Origin: Lumnitzera littorea
Taxonomy: Eukaryota > Streptophyta > Magnoliopsida > Myrtales > Combretaceae
Length of the DNA stretch: 64,000 bases
Assembly: GCA_024138015.1 (NCBI GenBank)
Contig: JAMXBB010000009.1
Span: 92,990,712-93,054,711 of the forward strand
Direction: 5' to 3'
Part shown: piece by piece, positions 45,954 to 56,934 of the stretch
How positions within the stretch are numbered: position 1 is the stretch's first letter
Layout of the letters: each line of letters starts with the position of its first letter
The notes under the pieces: model-generated
What the model was told of the DNA's origin: nothing
Databases searched by the model: none
Seen by the model: the letters and a program-made list of their open reading frames with translations, nothing else
Position numbers and translations under genes: made by a program

Positions 45954-47621
45954 TCAAACCATTTTACTTGTATTGCATAAGGAGAGATTACGTCGTAATG
46001 TACATGTATGAGCAATATGACTATGTCTTCCACAATAGTTATGAGTTTTATTTGATGCCTTAACAAAATAGCTTTTGTATGTTCTATACACATTTTTCAT
46101 AATATAACTTATTTCGGTTTTATCTAAGTCTAGCCGTTGTGCTCTAAGGATTTTATCAAAATTCTTTTCTCCATCTATGAATTTTGCTACTGTTTTTCTT
46201 GAGTTATTTAGGCTAGTTCTTAGAATTGAATTTTCAAATTCAAGTCGACTTAGTTTCTCTATCATACCTTCATCATTTTTTCCATCAAGTTTTAGTTCTT
46301 TTATTTCATTTTCAAAATTCTTCTTGACCTCTTTTAATTTGCTTTTTTCATTTATCAATTCATTATTTCTAGTACTTATCTCTATATTTTCTTTTGTCAA
46401 TCTCTCATTTTCAATTTTCAAATATTCATTATCTTCTTCTAAGCTTTCTTTTGCATCAACTACTTTATTGTATTCACTTTTGATAATATTAAACTCATCA
46501 CCTACTTCACTCATCATTTGCTTCAACACTTTATTCTTCTTTTGCACTTTTATGAATTCTTTCAATAACTCATCATACATACTCTTAAGTTCATCAAATG
46601 AGGAGTCATGTGAAGGAGAGCATACCTCATCATCATTAAGAGCCATAAAGCAAGTTTCATTATCAAAGTCGCTAAAGTCCCCATCACTCCAAGTTGCTAT
46701 CATAACTTTCTTTTTTTACTCTTTATTGAACTTCTTTAGCAATGGACAATATTGTTGAATATGTCCCAGCTTTTGACCATTGTAGCATTTGATAACTTCT
46801 TTCTTTTCCTTCTTGAACTTAGAAGATGATCTATATCCATCCTTATCTTTCTTAATTCTTTTATTGAATTTCATAAACTTTCTAAACTTCTTTGCCAACA
46901 TTGTGACCTTATCATTGTCTTCACTTTCTTCATCACTTGAGTTCTCCTCTGTGACTTTTAAAGTAATTGTTTTCTTTCTAGAATCCTCTCATTGTTTCTT
47001 TACCATCTCATGTGTCTTAAGTGTTTCAAGGAGTTGGTCTTTTGACATTTCATTAAAGTCATGAGCTTCCTCGGTTGCGATTCTCTTAACTTCCCAATCT
47101 CTTGGCAAAGACCTAAGGATTTTGGAATTTATTTTAAGGTTAGTAAATGTCTTTCCAAGAACAATCAAAGGATTGATAATATTGATGAATCTATTATGCA
47201 TCTCATCAATTGTTTCATTTGGATCCATTTTAAAGTTTTCAAATTGTTCACACAATAAACTTATTTTTGTATCTCTTACTCTACTAGTTTCTTCATATGT
47301 GCTTTATAATTCATCCCATATTTCTTTAGCACTTTTACATGTACATATTCTATTGAAATCATTTTTATTTATGGCACCATGCAAAATATTCATGGCAACT
47401 TCATTTAGATCAAGTAATTTCCAATCATCATTTGAGTAATCTCTTTCTTCTTTTCCTTCTATCTTAAATGGTCCTTGGTTAACCATACACCATAGTAGTC
47501 TATTTTGTGCTTTTAAGAATATGGACATCCTCCACTTTGAATATGGATAATTGCTACCGGTTAAGAGAGAAGGCCTATTGATTGCTTATCCTTCTAAGAA
47601 GCCTAATGCATTAGATGTCAT
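45954..47621 (-). pseudogene. Ty1/copia gag, SIRE-type (element C)
   Basis: ATG at 47621 (MTSNALGFLEG). One frame runs to 45954 with four premature stops (near 47588, 47304, 46989, 46716). Domains: an N-terminal RLLWCMVNQGPFKIEG and FNRICTCKSAKEIWDEL, the capsid region FKMDPNETIDEMHNRFINII and RSLPRDWE, a CCHC knuckle CYNGQKLGHIQQYC, then ATWSDGDFSDFD, a long coiled coil (46640-46200) and a second Cys/His knuckle NYCGRHSHIAHTC near 46035-46000. Coiled coil plus a second knuckle is the SIRE/Agrovirus gag pattern. It would form the particle. The plus frame 46177-46758 is the shadow. Confidence 0.9.
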
Positions 47622-47661
47622 GATCTTTACTCTAATATACGATTAAGCAAGTGATTAGAGA

Positions 47662-47678
47662 CTAGCTCTAATACCAAT
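47662..47678 (-). other. Primer-binding site of element C
   Basis: Minus strand reads ATTGGTATTAGAGCTAG right after the 5' LTR. It is one transition from TGGTATCAGAGC, the initiator tRNA-Met site of copia elements. Confidence 0.9.
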
Positions 47679-48655
47679 TGAAGAAAATTAGGCTAAAGTC
47701 AAGAGGGGGAGGGGGTATGAATTGAGTTTAAGGAAAAATTTCAATTCTTTTTCAATATAAACTACAAAATGCAATAATAAGAGTAATCAAAGCAACAATA
47801 GAGCAATAATAAATGCAGAAATTAAAGAGATAAGGATAAAGAAGATCAAGCCCGGATTTAACGTAGAGTTTAGACCACCCCTAGTCTCCATAAACACACA
47901 ATGCCTCCAATTGAGGACTTTACTTTCTCTTTATTGATTTCACAACTCAATTGCTCCAAGAGCTACATAAGCTTATACAATTTCTTTTACACACAACTAA
48001 CACAAATGTATCACTTTCTTCACTCAAGATTACAAATGTGGGGACTTTCAAACACTACAACTATGTCTCTTTTTGTTTGATAGCACATAAGTGTACAAGA
48101 AACCAAAGAGAAGTAGAATAAGATCAAGAATGTAAAAGAATATCTTTAAAATTGCAATAGAATATCAGATCTTTGTTTGCCTTTGGTCAGGTTGTTGCAC
48201 TTTTACAACAACTCATTAAATTCTTCTCGTTGTTGTGCATTAAATGTTCTAACGATACTTTGAACTATCGACAAGCTGGTAACAAACACTCTACCTACAA
48301 GCCGGCTCCTCCAGGCCAATGAGCTTTTCTTTGTGTTTTTCAAAGCTTTATACCGTTATCCTGGTTCTACCTTGAGTCGTCAATACAGTAGGCTAAATAT
48401 CACCTGAAAATTCTTTTCATACACAACAAACAAATACTCTTTGCATTCTAACTTTAAAATCATTTAATCACCACTCAAAAAAAGAAATTTCTTATAGAGA
48501 TAATTGATATAATCAATCATTAAGTAAGTTAATCGATCTTATTCAATTATTTCAATATAATCAAATAACACTTAGTTTAATCATCCACTATGTTTGGATA
48601 TATACTTTTTGTTTTGTTCTCATCAAAATCAAATTAATAAACCCTAAGTTCAACA
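47679..48655 (-). repeat. LTR-C 5' copy
   Basis: Starts TGAAGAAAATTAGG and ends GTTCAACA on the plus strand, 977 bp, matching 33416-34457. It supplies the promoter of the element in the minus direction. No clear TATA call is made. Confidence 0.9.
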
Positions 48656-49770
48656 AGAGAATCTACGAAACTTAAAAATTAGGGGTAATCTAGCGAATGA
48701 TTAGAAACAAGAGTTGTCACATTTATTATCAAAATACTTAGATATATTCGCTTTGTCCTATGAAGACATGCCTGGTTTGGATTCATCAATCGTAGTTCAT
48801 AAGCTGCTAACAAGAGAAGATATTAAACCTAAAAGGCAAAAGCTTAGGTTGTTTAGGCCGACTATACTCCTTAAAATAAAAGAAGAGGTGAAGAAATTAC
48901 TAAGAGTTGAATTAATAGAAGTGCCGGATTACCTCGAATGGGTAGTCAATGTGGTGTCAGTACTGAAGAAAAATAGGAAAGTTAGAGTATGTGTGGACTT
49001 CCGTGATTTAAACCAAGGGACACCTAAGGATAACTTCCCTTTACCACACATTGATGAATTAGTGGACAATACAACCAAAAATTATCTTTTCTCATTTATA
49101 AATGGTTTCTCAAGATATAATCAAATTAAGATGGCAGAAGAGGATAAAATCAAAACTAGCTTCGTTACCACTTGGGGAACATTTTGTTATCGTGTAATGC
49201 CTTTCGGGTTGAAGAACACTAGGGAAACTTATCAGCATGCTATGGTAGCTCTGTTTCATGACATGATGCATTAGGAAATTGAAGTTTATGTAGACAATAT
49301 GATTACCAAATCTAAGAAGGATGAGAACCATGCTGATGATTTGCGTAAACTATTCGAGTGGTTAAGGAAGTTTCAACTGAAACTGAATCCAGAAAAGTGT
49401 ACCTTTGGAGTAACCTCAAGCAAATTATTAGGTTTTGTAGTTAGTGGAAAAGAAATCAAAGTGGACCCAGACGAAGTCAAGGCAATTATAAACATGCATG
49501 TACCAAAGACTGTAAAGGAAGTTTGGGGACTATTGGAGAGGTTGAATTACATTGCTCAGTTTGTGTCACAATTAATCAATAAATGCAAGTCATTATTCAA
49601 ACTCTTGAGGAAGAATACAACAATAGATGGGATGAAGAATGTGATCAGGTGTTTGCTGAAATCAAGGAGTATTTCATGAATTCGCTAAAACTGGTCACTC
49701 CTACATCGGGAAGGCCATTAATTTTCTACTTGATAATCTTTCCTAAATTGATGGGATGTATGTTGGGGTA
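48656..49770 (+). pseudogene. Tat reverse transcriptase (element B)
   Basis: The frame resumes after element C with KQELSHLLSKYLDIFALSYE, DMPGLDSSIVVHKL, VKKLLRVELIEV, VCVDFRDLNQGTPKDNFPLP, LFSFINGFSRYNQIKM (motif A), MPFGLKNTRETYQHAM (motif B) and EVYVDNMITKSK (motif C), then KFQLKLNPEKCTFGV and a connection segment. Both catalytic aspartates are gone. Motif A Asp is Asn (AAT at 49101-49103), and the second Asp of YVDD is Asn (AAT at 49296-49298). A TAG lies at 49272. Family certain, activity lost. Confidence 0.95.
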
Positions 49771-50100
49771 GAAAGATGAAACAAGTTGAAAAGAGCATCC
49801 TATATATTACTTGAGCAAGAAATTCACAGAAGGTGAACAAAAACACTTTGAGGTAGAAAGAACATGTTGTGCCTTAGTATAAGTGATGCATAGGCTTAGG
49901 TAGTATACTCTCTATTGCTTAGTGGAGTTGTTGACAAAACATGACTCATTGAGGTATTTAGTAGAAAAGCCGGCATTGATTGGGAGAATATCGAAGTGGC
50001 AGATGTTACTCTCTAAGTTTGATATCAAGTACATAAATCATAGTTTAGTCAAAGGGCAGGTGGTAGCCAATTAATTATCAAAATACCTACTAGAAGATGA
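49771..50100 (+). pseudogene. RNase H of element B
   Basis: After RT, the frames around 49800-50090 read KRASYILLEQEIHRR-like and HDSLRYLVEKPALIGRIS, then KWQMLLSKFDIKYINHSL, the usual RNase H end of Tat elements, with stops TAG/TAA. Confidence 0.8.
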
Positions 50101-50137
50101 AAATGATGGTTCAGAAGCTCAATGTCTTGATGAAAAT

Positions 50138-50653
50138 GTGATGGTGGCAAATGAATTGGGTGGTGAAAAATTGGAATGGAGAATGTATTTTGATGGAGTA
50201 GCCAATATATTTGAATGTGGGATAGGAGCAATACCGATATCACTTGAGGGTAATTATTTCCTTATGGCAATGAGGTTACCATTTCCATATACAAACAACA
50301 TGGCAAAATACGAAGACTGCATTTTAGGGCTCAAAATGACGCTAAACATGGGAATACAAAGGCTTGAAGTGTATAGAGATTCTTCTCTTATAATTCTCCA
50401 GATCCTAAGAGAATATAAGACAAAAGACTAGAAGTTAATGCCTTATCACAAGCATTTAGGAAGGCTAATTAAAAGATTCCAAGAAATTTCATTCACTTAT
50501 ATTCTAAGAACCCAAAATCAATTTGCTGATGCACTCGCCACGTTAGCATCAATGTTGAAAGTTACGGATATGATAGAAATTCAGCCCTTGGAGATTGAGG
50601 TAAAGGAAAGATCGGCTTTTTGTTTGACCATTGAAGAGAAACAACAAAAGTAG
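50138..50653 (+). pseudogene. Second RNase H-like domain of Tat type (element B)
   Basis: Two in-frame stretches (50138-50431, 50438-50653, one TAG between) read WRMYFDGVANIFECGIGAI (catalytic Asp present), KYEDCILGLKMTLNMGIQRL, VYRDSSLIILQILREY and TQNQFADALATLASM. The additional RNase H domain downstream of the first is a known mark of the Tat branch. The second conserved acidic position (AEYEA in relatives) reads AKYED, with Glu changed to Lys. Confidence 0.9.
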
Positions 50654-51891
50654 CCTTGGTATTATGATATCAAAAAGTTACTTTAAATGAGTGAATTCCC
50701 TGATAAAGCTGATAAAGGAGATTGAAAAGCTTTAAGGAGATTGGCTACTCATTTCCTGTTAAGTGGAGCTATGTTGTATAAAAGATCACTAGATGCAACA
50801 TTACTAAGATGTGTAGATGAAGAAGAAGCTAAGAAATTAATGAAAGAAGTGCATGAGGGATCTATGGTCTACATATGAATGGGTACGTGTTAGCCAAGAA
50901 AATCATGAGGATGGGATAAAATCAATGGAGTCAGATTATCAGGCTCGTAACACATTGTCACTTGTGTCAGATATACGCTAATAAAATTAACACTACTCCC
51001 CAAGAATTATACGTGTTGATGGCTTCTTAGCCTTTCTTGATGTGGGGAATGGATATGATCAGTCCAATTTCGCCAATAGCTTCAAACGAACATAGGTTTA
51101 TTTTAGTCACAATTAACTATTTTACCAAGTGAGTGGAAACAGCGTTATATGCTACGGTGACCAAACGAGTAGCGGTCAGATTTCAAAAAAGAGATATTGT
51201 TGCCAGATGTAGTCCACTCGAGTCTATTTCTATAGATAATGGGTCAAATTTAAACAAGTTGATGGTTGAAGTATGCAACCAATTTAAGATCAATCATAGA
51301 AATTTGACTCCATATCAACCTCAAATGAACGAGGTAATTAAAGTCGCTAATAAGAATATCAAGAGAATCATTGAGAAGATGGCGATCACTTATAGAGATT
51401 GGCATGAGATGCTTCCTTTTGCTCTTATGACTTACAAAACCTCAGTTAGAACCTCTACAAGTACAACACCGTATTCATTGGTATATGGACCTAAAGTGGT
51501 ACTATCGATGGAAGTAGAAATACCTTCGTTCAGAGTGCTAGTGGAAATTCAACTCAATGAAGTAGAGTAGTTAAAGTAACGAATGGAGCATTTGAATCTC
51601 CTAGATGAGAGAAGGCTTGCAGCAATATGTCATGGTCAGTGTTACCAACAATGGATGATTCAAGGCTTTAACAAGAAAGTATGCCCAAGGTACTTCAAAG
51701 AAAGAGATTTGGTGTTGAAGAAAGTATTACGGAATGTAAAAGACCCTAGGGACAAATTTGCTCTAATTTATGAAGGCCCTTATATGGTAAAAAGGGTAGT
51801 ATCGAGAGGTGCATTAATGTTGAGAAAAATAGATGGCTCAGAATTAAAGGGACCTATGAATTCAGATGCTATTAAATTGTATTATTTATGA
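50654..51891 (+). pseudogene. Tat integrase (element B)
   Basis: N-part near 50720-50990: RRLATHFLLSGAMLYKRS, LRCVDEEEAKKLMKEVHEG, with the His/Cys zinc region disturbed by stops. The core from 51133 has SISIDNGSNLNKLMVEVCNQ (Asp present), YQPQMNEVIKVANKNIKRII (catalytic Glu changed to Lys, AAA at 51340-51342) and YKTSVRTSTSTTPYSLVYG. The C-part 51583-51891 ends with KFALIYEGPYMVKRVVSRGA and a natural TGA. It would insert the cDNA. Inactive. Confidence 0.95.
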
Positions 51892-52560
51892 AAGCTGAGT
51901 TTAATAAAGATTCTAATTTTTCTTAAGAATTGTTTGTGGTTAATCTTTCATCGTTTACAAGTAAAGTTGATATCCATGAATGTTCTTAAATTCGAATGGT
52001 TATTGACCGACAAACACTTCACCAATAAATCCTTGTATACCATGTTTTTAATCCTCATACACTTAAACACTAAACACTTATCAATGAATTTGAGTCACCA
52101 AATAAATTGAAATTGAATGTTCTTAATGATTTAATCTTGTTTTTCGAAAGAAGAGTTATTTTTTAGAAATCATAGAGAGGCAGAAATTGAGACTCAGTGA
52201 TAACAAAAGTAGAATCAAGAGATGAGCATGGTACAGCTAAAAGACCCATCGACAAAATGTTTCAATCATGAAGAAGACCTTATTCCAAGTCAAAAAAAAA
52301 AAAAAAAGAGCAAAAGAAAAAGAAGTAAGTACAATCTTAAGGAAGTACTTTAGTGATATTCGACAATCTGAATGAGTAAATATTAGGAGTCAACGTGAGA
52401 TATGCAATTTGGTTGCTAGCTGCTAAATTCTTTATTCTTAAGTAAAATGATCCCAAAGTCCTTGAAAGAGATATTTCGGAAAATTAAGAAATTTCTTTGA
52501 AATCTCGAAGGGATCTATCCTTTTCGGATCATCCATCAAATCAAAACAAGTTAATTGACC
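51892..52560 (+). other. 3' untranslated region of element B, first part
   Basis: No protein is recognised. There is a poly(A) stretch near 52291-52306. The tandem array follows. Confidence 0.6.
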
Positions 52561-53065
52561 CTTAGTGATTTTGCCCTATCCTTCCAAGGTAGGCATTCCA
52601 TCTTTTGCCCTAACCTTTCAAGATAGACACCTTAATTCTTAACCTTATTTTTCAAAATAGGCATTCTTAATCTTTTAGCCTTATCCTTCCAAGATAGGTA
52701 CCTTAAGTCCTTTAGCCCTATCCTTTCAGGATAAATACCCTAAATCTTTAGCTCTATCCTTTCAAGTTAAACTCTCTAACTTTTGCCTTGTTCTTTCAAA
52801 ATAGGCTCTACTTTGCCCAATCCTTTCAAGACGGGCCTCCTAATCACCCTAAATCTTTAGCCCTGTACCTTTAAGATAAGCACCCCAATTTCTTTACCCT
52901 ATTCTTTCAAGACGTATTTCTTATTCCTTTGCACCATCTTTTCAAAACGAGCTTCTTATTCCTTTGCCTTGTCCTTTTAAGACGACTTTCATACTCCTTT
53001 ACCGTACCTTTTCAAGACGAGCTGTTATTCTTTACATCAACCTTTTAAATCAGTATCCTTATTCA
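52561..53065 (+). repeat. Minisatellite array in the 3' UTR of element B, ~35-bp period
   Basis: Fourteen copies anchored on CTTTCAA or CTTTTCAA at 52581, 52615, 52649, 52686, 52723, 52759, 52793, 52823, 52869, 52904, 52939, 52974, 53009 and 53042 (steps mostly 33-37, one 46). The typical core is GCCCTATCCTTTCAAGATAG, an inverted repeat around CTTTCAA. Confidence 0.9.
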
Positions 53066-53167
53066 AGATGAAACACAACTTCGTTGACTATTCAAGTCAA
53101 TAATCCTCATTTTATCAATTTAAAGTAAGGTCTAGCAAAAAAAAAATATCTCTTTTGTTTTTGCAGC

Positions 53168-53204
53168 GAAGTTCTAATCGAACTTCCTTATAAAGAGAGG
53201 TAGT
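53168..53204 (+). other. Hairpin and polypurine tract of element B
   Basis: GAAGTTC (53168-53174) is inverted as GAACTTC (53180-53186), a 7-bp stem with a 5-base loop. Six bases later the polypurine tract AAAGAGAGG (53192-53200) precedes LTR-B2. Confidence 0.8.
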
Positions 53205-55585
53205 TGTAGACACTTTATTTTTGCGGTTTCTTATCTTAGTATTTTTATTGGGCTAGGTTTAATAAAAATAAAAATAAATAAAAAATAATAAGAAAAAATT
53301 AAAAAAAAATTTAAAATAACAATAAAATTAAAAAATTTAAAATTTAAAAAATAATAAAAATAAAGTATCGAGTTAAGTCAAGTTGAATCATTTAAGGTCA
53401 AATTAGATAATAGTGTGCATTTAATTTAATAAATTCTAAGTCGTTAAAGGATCAAGCTTTGTTAAAATATTTTTTAGTCCATTCCGATATAAAGTAGATA
53501 TTTATCTAATTTTTTGTTAGGCTAAATAGGATTTAGGATTTATTAAATGGGTTAGCATGTATTTTTGGCTAAATCAAGTTGATTAAGTTGGACTAAGTTA
53601 AGCCCGAAAGATAAAAAACCCAAATCAAAATAGGGTTTTTAGAAACTAAGTTAAATCTTTATTGAATCTCAATTGGGGATTATCGTATCTTTTGTATCTA
53701 AGATTGGTTGAAATTAAATCTATATTAAAAAAGGATTTAAAAGATTCGATTGCGTGACTTATAAATAAGAATTCGACGATGAAGTTTAGATACATTTTTA
53801 GAATCCCTAATATATATTAATACATATTCACATCCCACATTCACAAACACAAGCCCCAATCATACCCTCTCCTACTATACAACACTTCACACGACAACAC
53901 GGTAGCATTGCTCACCAAAATCAACACACTGAACACTTACCTAACTACAGCACACACTACAGCATGATCAGTTCACACCCATCACACACTAGCCTATACG
54001 TCCATACTGTACCGATACATCCACACATGACAGCACTAACTCATGACACTCACTCCACATTATATTACAAGCAATCTCATGTACATTGCCTCACTTACAT
54101 ACTGCACACCCCTCGATCAAACACATATTCACTTATATGCACATTGTCATGCTACATACTCCATAAATGCACGTTGTCCACATACTCGATTGTCATTGAT
54201 CACTCACTGACCATACTCCATAAGTATTCGGTTTGCCTCACCGATCGCATGCCCAGACTACCTACACACAGACATGCCACACACTATTCCTTGATGTACG
54301 AGCACTCACTTACTAAAGTTAACACACACAACACACGATATTACATACATAACCATGTCCTGACATCACACTACATTGACACGAACACGGTCACTCGATC
54401 ACAAAGCACATTGCATATGATCACATACGACTATTCTTGCGCACAATCACAACTAGATTTCACTACTGTCGCGCACGACGTCATACACTTGCACGATCAA
54501 TTCCACAACCGAGCACATAAGCAGAACAATCACAATACGGTCAACACAAACATGTCGATCACGTATAACTCGACCCATTTAGGTAATAAAATATTATTAT
54601 TATTTCATTTAAGTATTTATTTTTTTTATTTATTTAGTTAATTATTTTTACTAATTTTTTTTCTTTAGTGTAGGGTTTTTTTATATTTTTTTAATAATCG
54701 TCATATTTTTTTAGATAATTTGAATTTTTTTATTAATTTAGTTAAATTGCATTTTTAAAATAAAAATTACATCTTTTTTTAAAAATCACATATCTTTTCT
54801 CCAAAATCCGTATCTTCGGGTATATCTTAGATATAAGATTTAAAAAAGATCGATTTTGACACGTAGTGATTTTTTAAAAAGAAAATAATAAAAAATCTTA
54901 ATCAAAGTTTTTAAAAAGATTTAGTCAGTTAGGTTTTTTTAAAATAGATTCACAAAATTAAATCTTTTTAGGTTTTTTTTTTAAATATATAAATTATTAA
55001 GTAAACGTAAATTTGGCTCGATTTTTTAGTTGAAAAATAATTCACCCACTAAATCTTTTAAAAAAAAAAAACTACGTTGGTTTGATCATAACTAGTGGAT
55101 ATATAAGCACTTCTGGGGCAACTGTATAAAATATAAAAAACAACTTTTTTTTCCTTTTTCTTGAAAAAATTCGTAATAAAAAAATCCTAAAAAAATTCAT
55201 TTTAGTTATATTTTGTATACCTGTATATATCTCAGTATTTTTAGAAAAATATAAAAATAAAGCCCATTAATTTTTTTTATTTTTACATGGTAACTTAGTT
55301 TTAATAAGTTTACCCTTAAACTTAATTTTTCTAATTAATTTTCTAAAATTATTTTTTAAGAAAATCTATAAATTAGTGGTAAAATTAGGATTTTCCCACT
55401 CAAAAACCCTAATTTCATCTTGCACTAGTTTAACCAGTTAGTGACTCAATTTTTCAAAATATTTTTTGCCAAACCATATTTTTTAAGAAAAATGTTTTTT
55501 TTTTAATTTAATGTCGAGTAATTTATAATAAGGGGGCTAGGTTTAATGTAAGTTAAATTAAGGAAAACCAAAATAAAGCTCGATA
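53205..55585 (+). repeat. LTR-B2 (3' LTR of element B)
   Basis: Starts TGTAGACACTTTATTTTTGC and ends CTCGATA (CA changed to TA). It is followed by CTTTT. The 225-codon frame at 53964-54641 lies fully inside the LTR, is His/Thr/Ser/Tyr-rich with CA-repeat bias, and is broken in the other LTR. I treat it as a by-product. Confidence 0.9.
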
Positions 55586-55590
55586 CTTTT

Positions 55591-55954
55591 TATCTCTAAT
55601 TATTGCATTAACACTAGGGTAAGTTATTTTCTTTAGTGGACTTGGATACAAATGCCACTGTTACAACGACAATCTCTAATAATAGAGTCAAACACAAATA
55701 CTCAATGGACTAAACACTAACTACTCAACTTGTACACTTCTAAGGAAACTAAAACCTACAACAACAACCCAAAAACTTCAACAACTTCACACTTCACTCA
55801 CAACAGCAACTACCACTTTGCTAGAACTACTACAATGAGGATACTATTGAATTCAACTAAATCACAAAACATTCACAATGTTAGAGCAAACACAGTACAC
55901 AACTTAAACACTACAACTCATCCCTATTGCAACCTACAAGTTTTGATATCAAGA
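55591..55954 (-). other. 5' leader and decayed primer-binding site of element H
   Basis: Minus-strand leader between LTR-H2 and gag. Next to the LTR, 55938-55954 reads TCTTGATATCAAAACTT on the minus strand. This resembles TGGTATCAGAGC with three G-to-A changes, an initiator tRNA-Met site. The plus frame 55730-55957 is low-complexity. Confidence 0.55.
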
Positions 55955-56926
55955 TGATATACCATGATAAGAATTAATAAGTGTAGCTATATCAAGGGGG
56001 TGGATCATGTCCAAGTCATGGCTTGACAAATAATGAAAGTTAAGGGGATTTAATGAAAGTCGCACATAAATTAACATATATGACACACCATTAACCTTAC
56101 ATGAACTCAATAACAAACTTGATGTAACGAACAAGCAAGTTATATTGGTTGCCCACCATAGTCCTTACTAAAGGGGCTAATGAGAGCTAACGTTAAACTT
56201 AGTAGCTTAAGCTAACGTAAGAACAAGAATGGAGGATAAATGAAGAATATTTGCTATATTGATGATAAATATCCCTTACAGCTTGTATAAATGAAGGTAT
56301 TTATGTCTACCTCTTTAAGGTTACCCTTCACACATAGCAATTACAAAAGGGGTAAGTTACCCTTAAAGGAAAATCCTATGTAATGTATAAAGGGGAGGGG
56401 ATAAAAATGAGAGAAGATAAAAAGAACATTTTGACAACAAAATACAATATAGATAAAGCTAATGGGCATGTGTTAGTGTCCATTCGAATGAGAATCGAGC
56501 TATGTGTAATGGCCTCACATTGAACTAGAGGTAAGTCAATAGTTAGTTGAGTTAGAAGGAGGTCAATAGATGTGTTGTGTTAGCATTTGATATATGCAAC
56601 TTGGATGTAGGTCAACAAAAAGGAAGGTCAGCAATTCTTCGAATAGGTTAGCAGGTAGAGTAGGAAGCTTAGAAACATGACGGTTGAGCTATTGCTTGGG
56701 TTTGCCAAGTTGTTGACCAAGTAGGCCAAGCCAGAAAAGGGATGGATCAACATAGTCCAGATGCAGAATGGAAAAGGGCATAGACGAGCTCAGAAAACTA
56801 AGCAACTTAGGTCCAGCCAGTAAGAAAGACTCTTCCTAGCTTGGTTGGAGGTAAATGATCCAACATACAATGCCCTTAAGCCTCCTAGCTCTAGTATGGG
56901 TAAGGGGACCTTAGGTTTGATTCATA
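55955..56926 (-). repeat. LTR-H2 (5' LTR of element H)
   Basis: Starts TGATATACC and ends near TTCATA. It matches LTR-H1 in order. The right edge is uncertain by about 2 bp. TTAGGGGT follows at 56927-56934. Confidence 0.75.
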
Positions 56927-56934
56927 TTAGGGGT

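Larger units (their letters stand above)
33416..48655 (-). mobile_element. Element C: SIRE-type Ty1/copia element
   Basis: LTRs 33416-34457 (3') and 47679-48655 (5'), both TG..CA. PBS TTGGTATTAGAGC on the minus strand follows the 5' LTR (initiator tRNA-Met type). PPT AAAAAGGGGGAGAT precedes the 3' LTR. The minus-strand order gag, protease, integrase, RT, RNase H is the copia order. Gag sequence style, a long post-pol region and an extra ORF there point to the SIRE/Maximus lineage. Without solo LTR D it is about 10.2 kb. A clean 5-bp duplication is not visible; AGAAT occurs a few bases off at both edges. Confidence 0.9.
24730..55585 (+). mobile_element. Element B: Tat/Ogre-like Ty3 element, interrupted by element C
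   Basis: LTRs at 24730-27095 and 53205-55585 frame a plus-strand interior with PBS, ORF1, gag, protease, RT, RNase H, a second RNase H-like domain, integrase, a 3' minisatellite array and a polypurine tract. The 15.2-kb element C sits between protease and RT, so the native length is about 15.6 kb. An extra ORF before gag, the second RNase H and the long 3' UTR with tandem repeats are known features of the Tat branch. All genes carry stops, so the copy is dead. Confidence 0.9.
6603..56926 (-). mobile_element. Element H: outer Ty3/gypsy element hosting the nest
   Basis: The LTR pair (6603-7484 and 55955-56926) brackets minus-strand gag, protease, RT and integrase that are split by later insertions. 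The coding order on the minus strand is 5' LTR (right), gag up to 24729, protease, RT N-part to 22802, RT C-part from 9916, integrase to 7485, 3' LTR (left). Removing A, B and the MITE leaves about 6.2 kb, a plausible full chromovirus-like length. Frames continue across the empty sites of A and the MITE, which supports one original element. It is strongly decayed and is the oldest layer. Confidence 0.8.

Noticed and set aside
46177..46758. A 193-codon plus-strand frame rich in Ser, Phe and Leu
   Set aside because: Reverse shadow of the coiled coil of the element C gag on the minus strand.
53964..54641. A 225-codon open frame on the plus strand
   Set aside because: It lies wholly inside LTR-B2, is His/Thr/Ser/Tyr-rich because of CA-rich DNA, and the matching region of LTR-B1 is interrupted.
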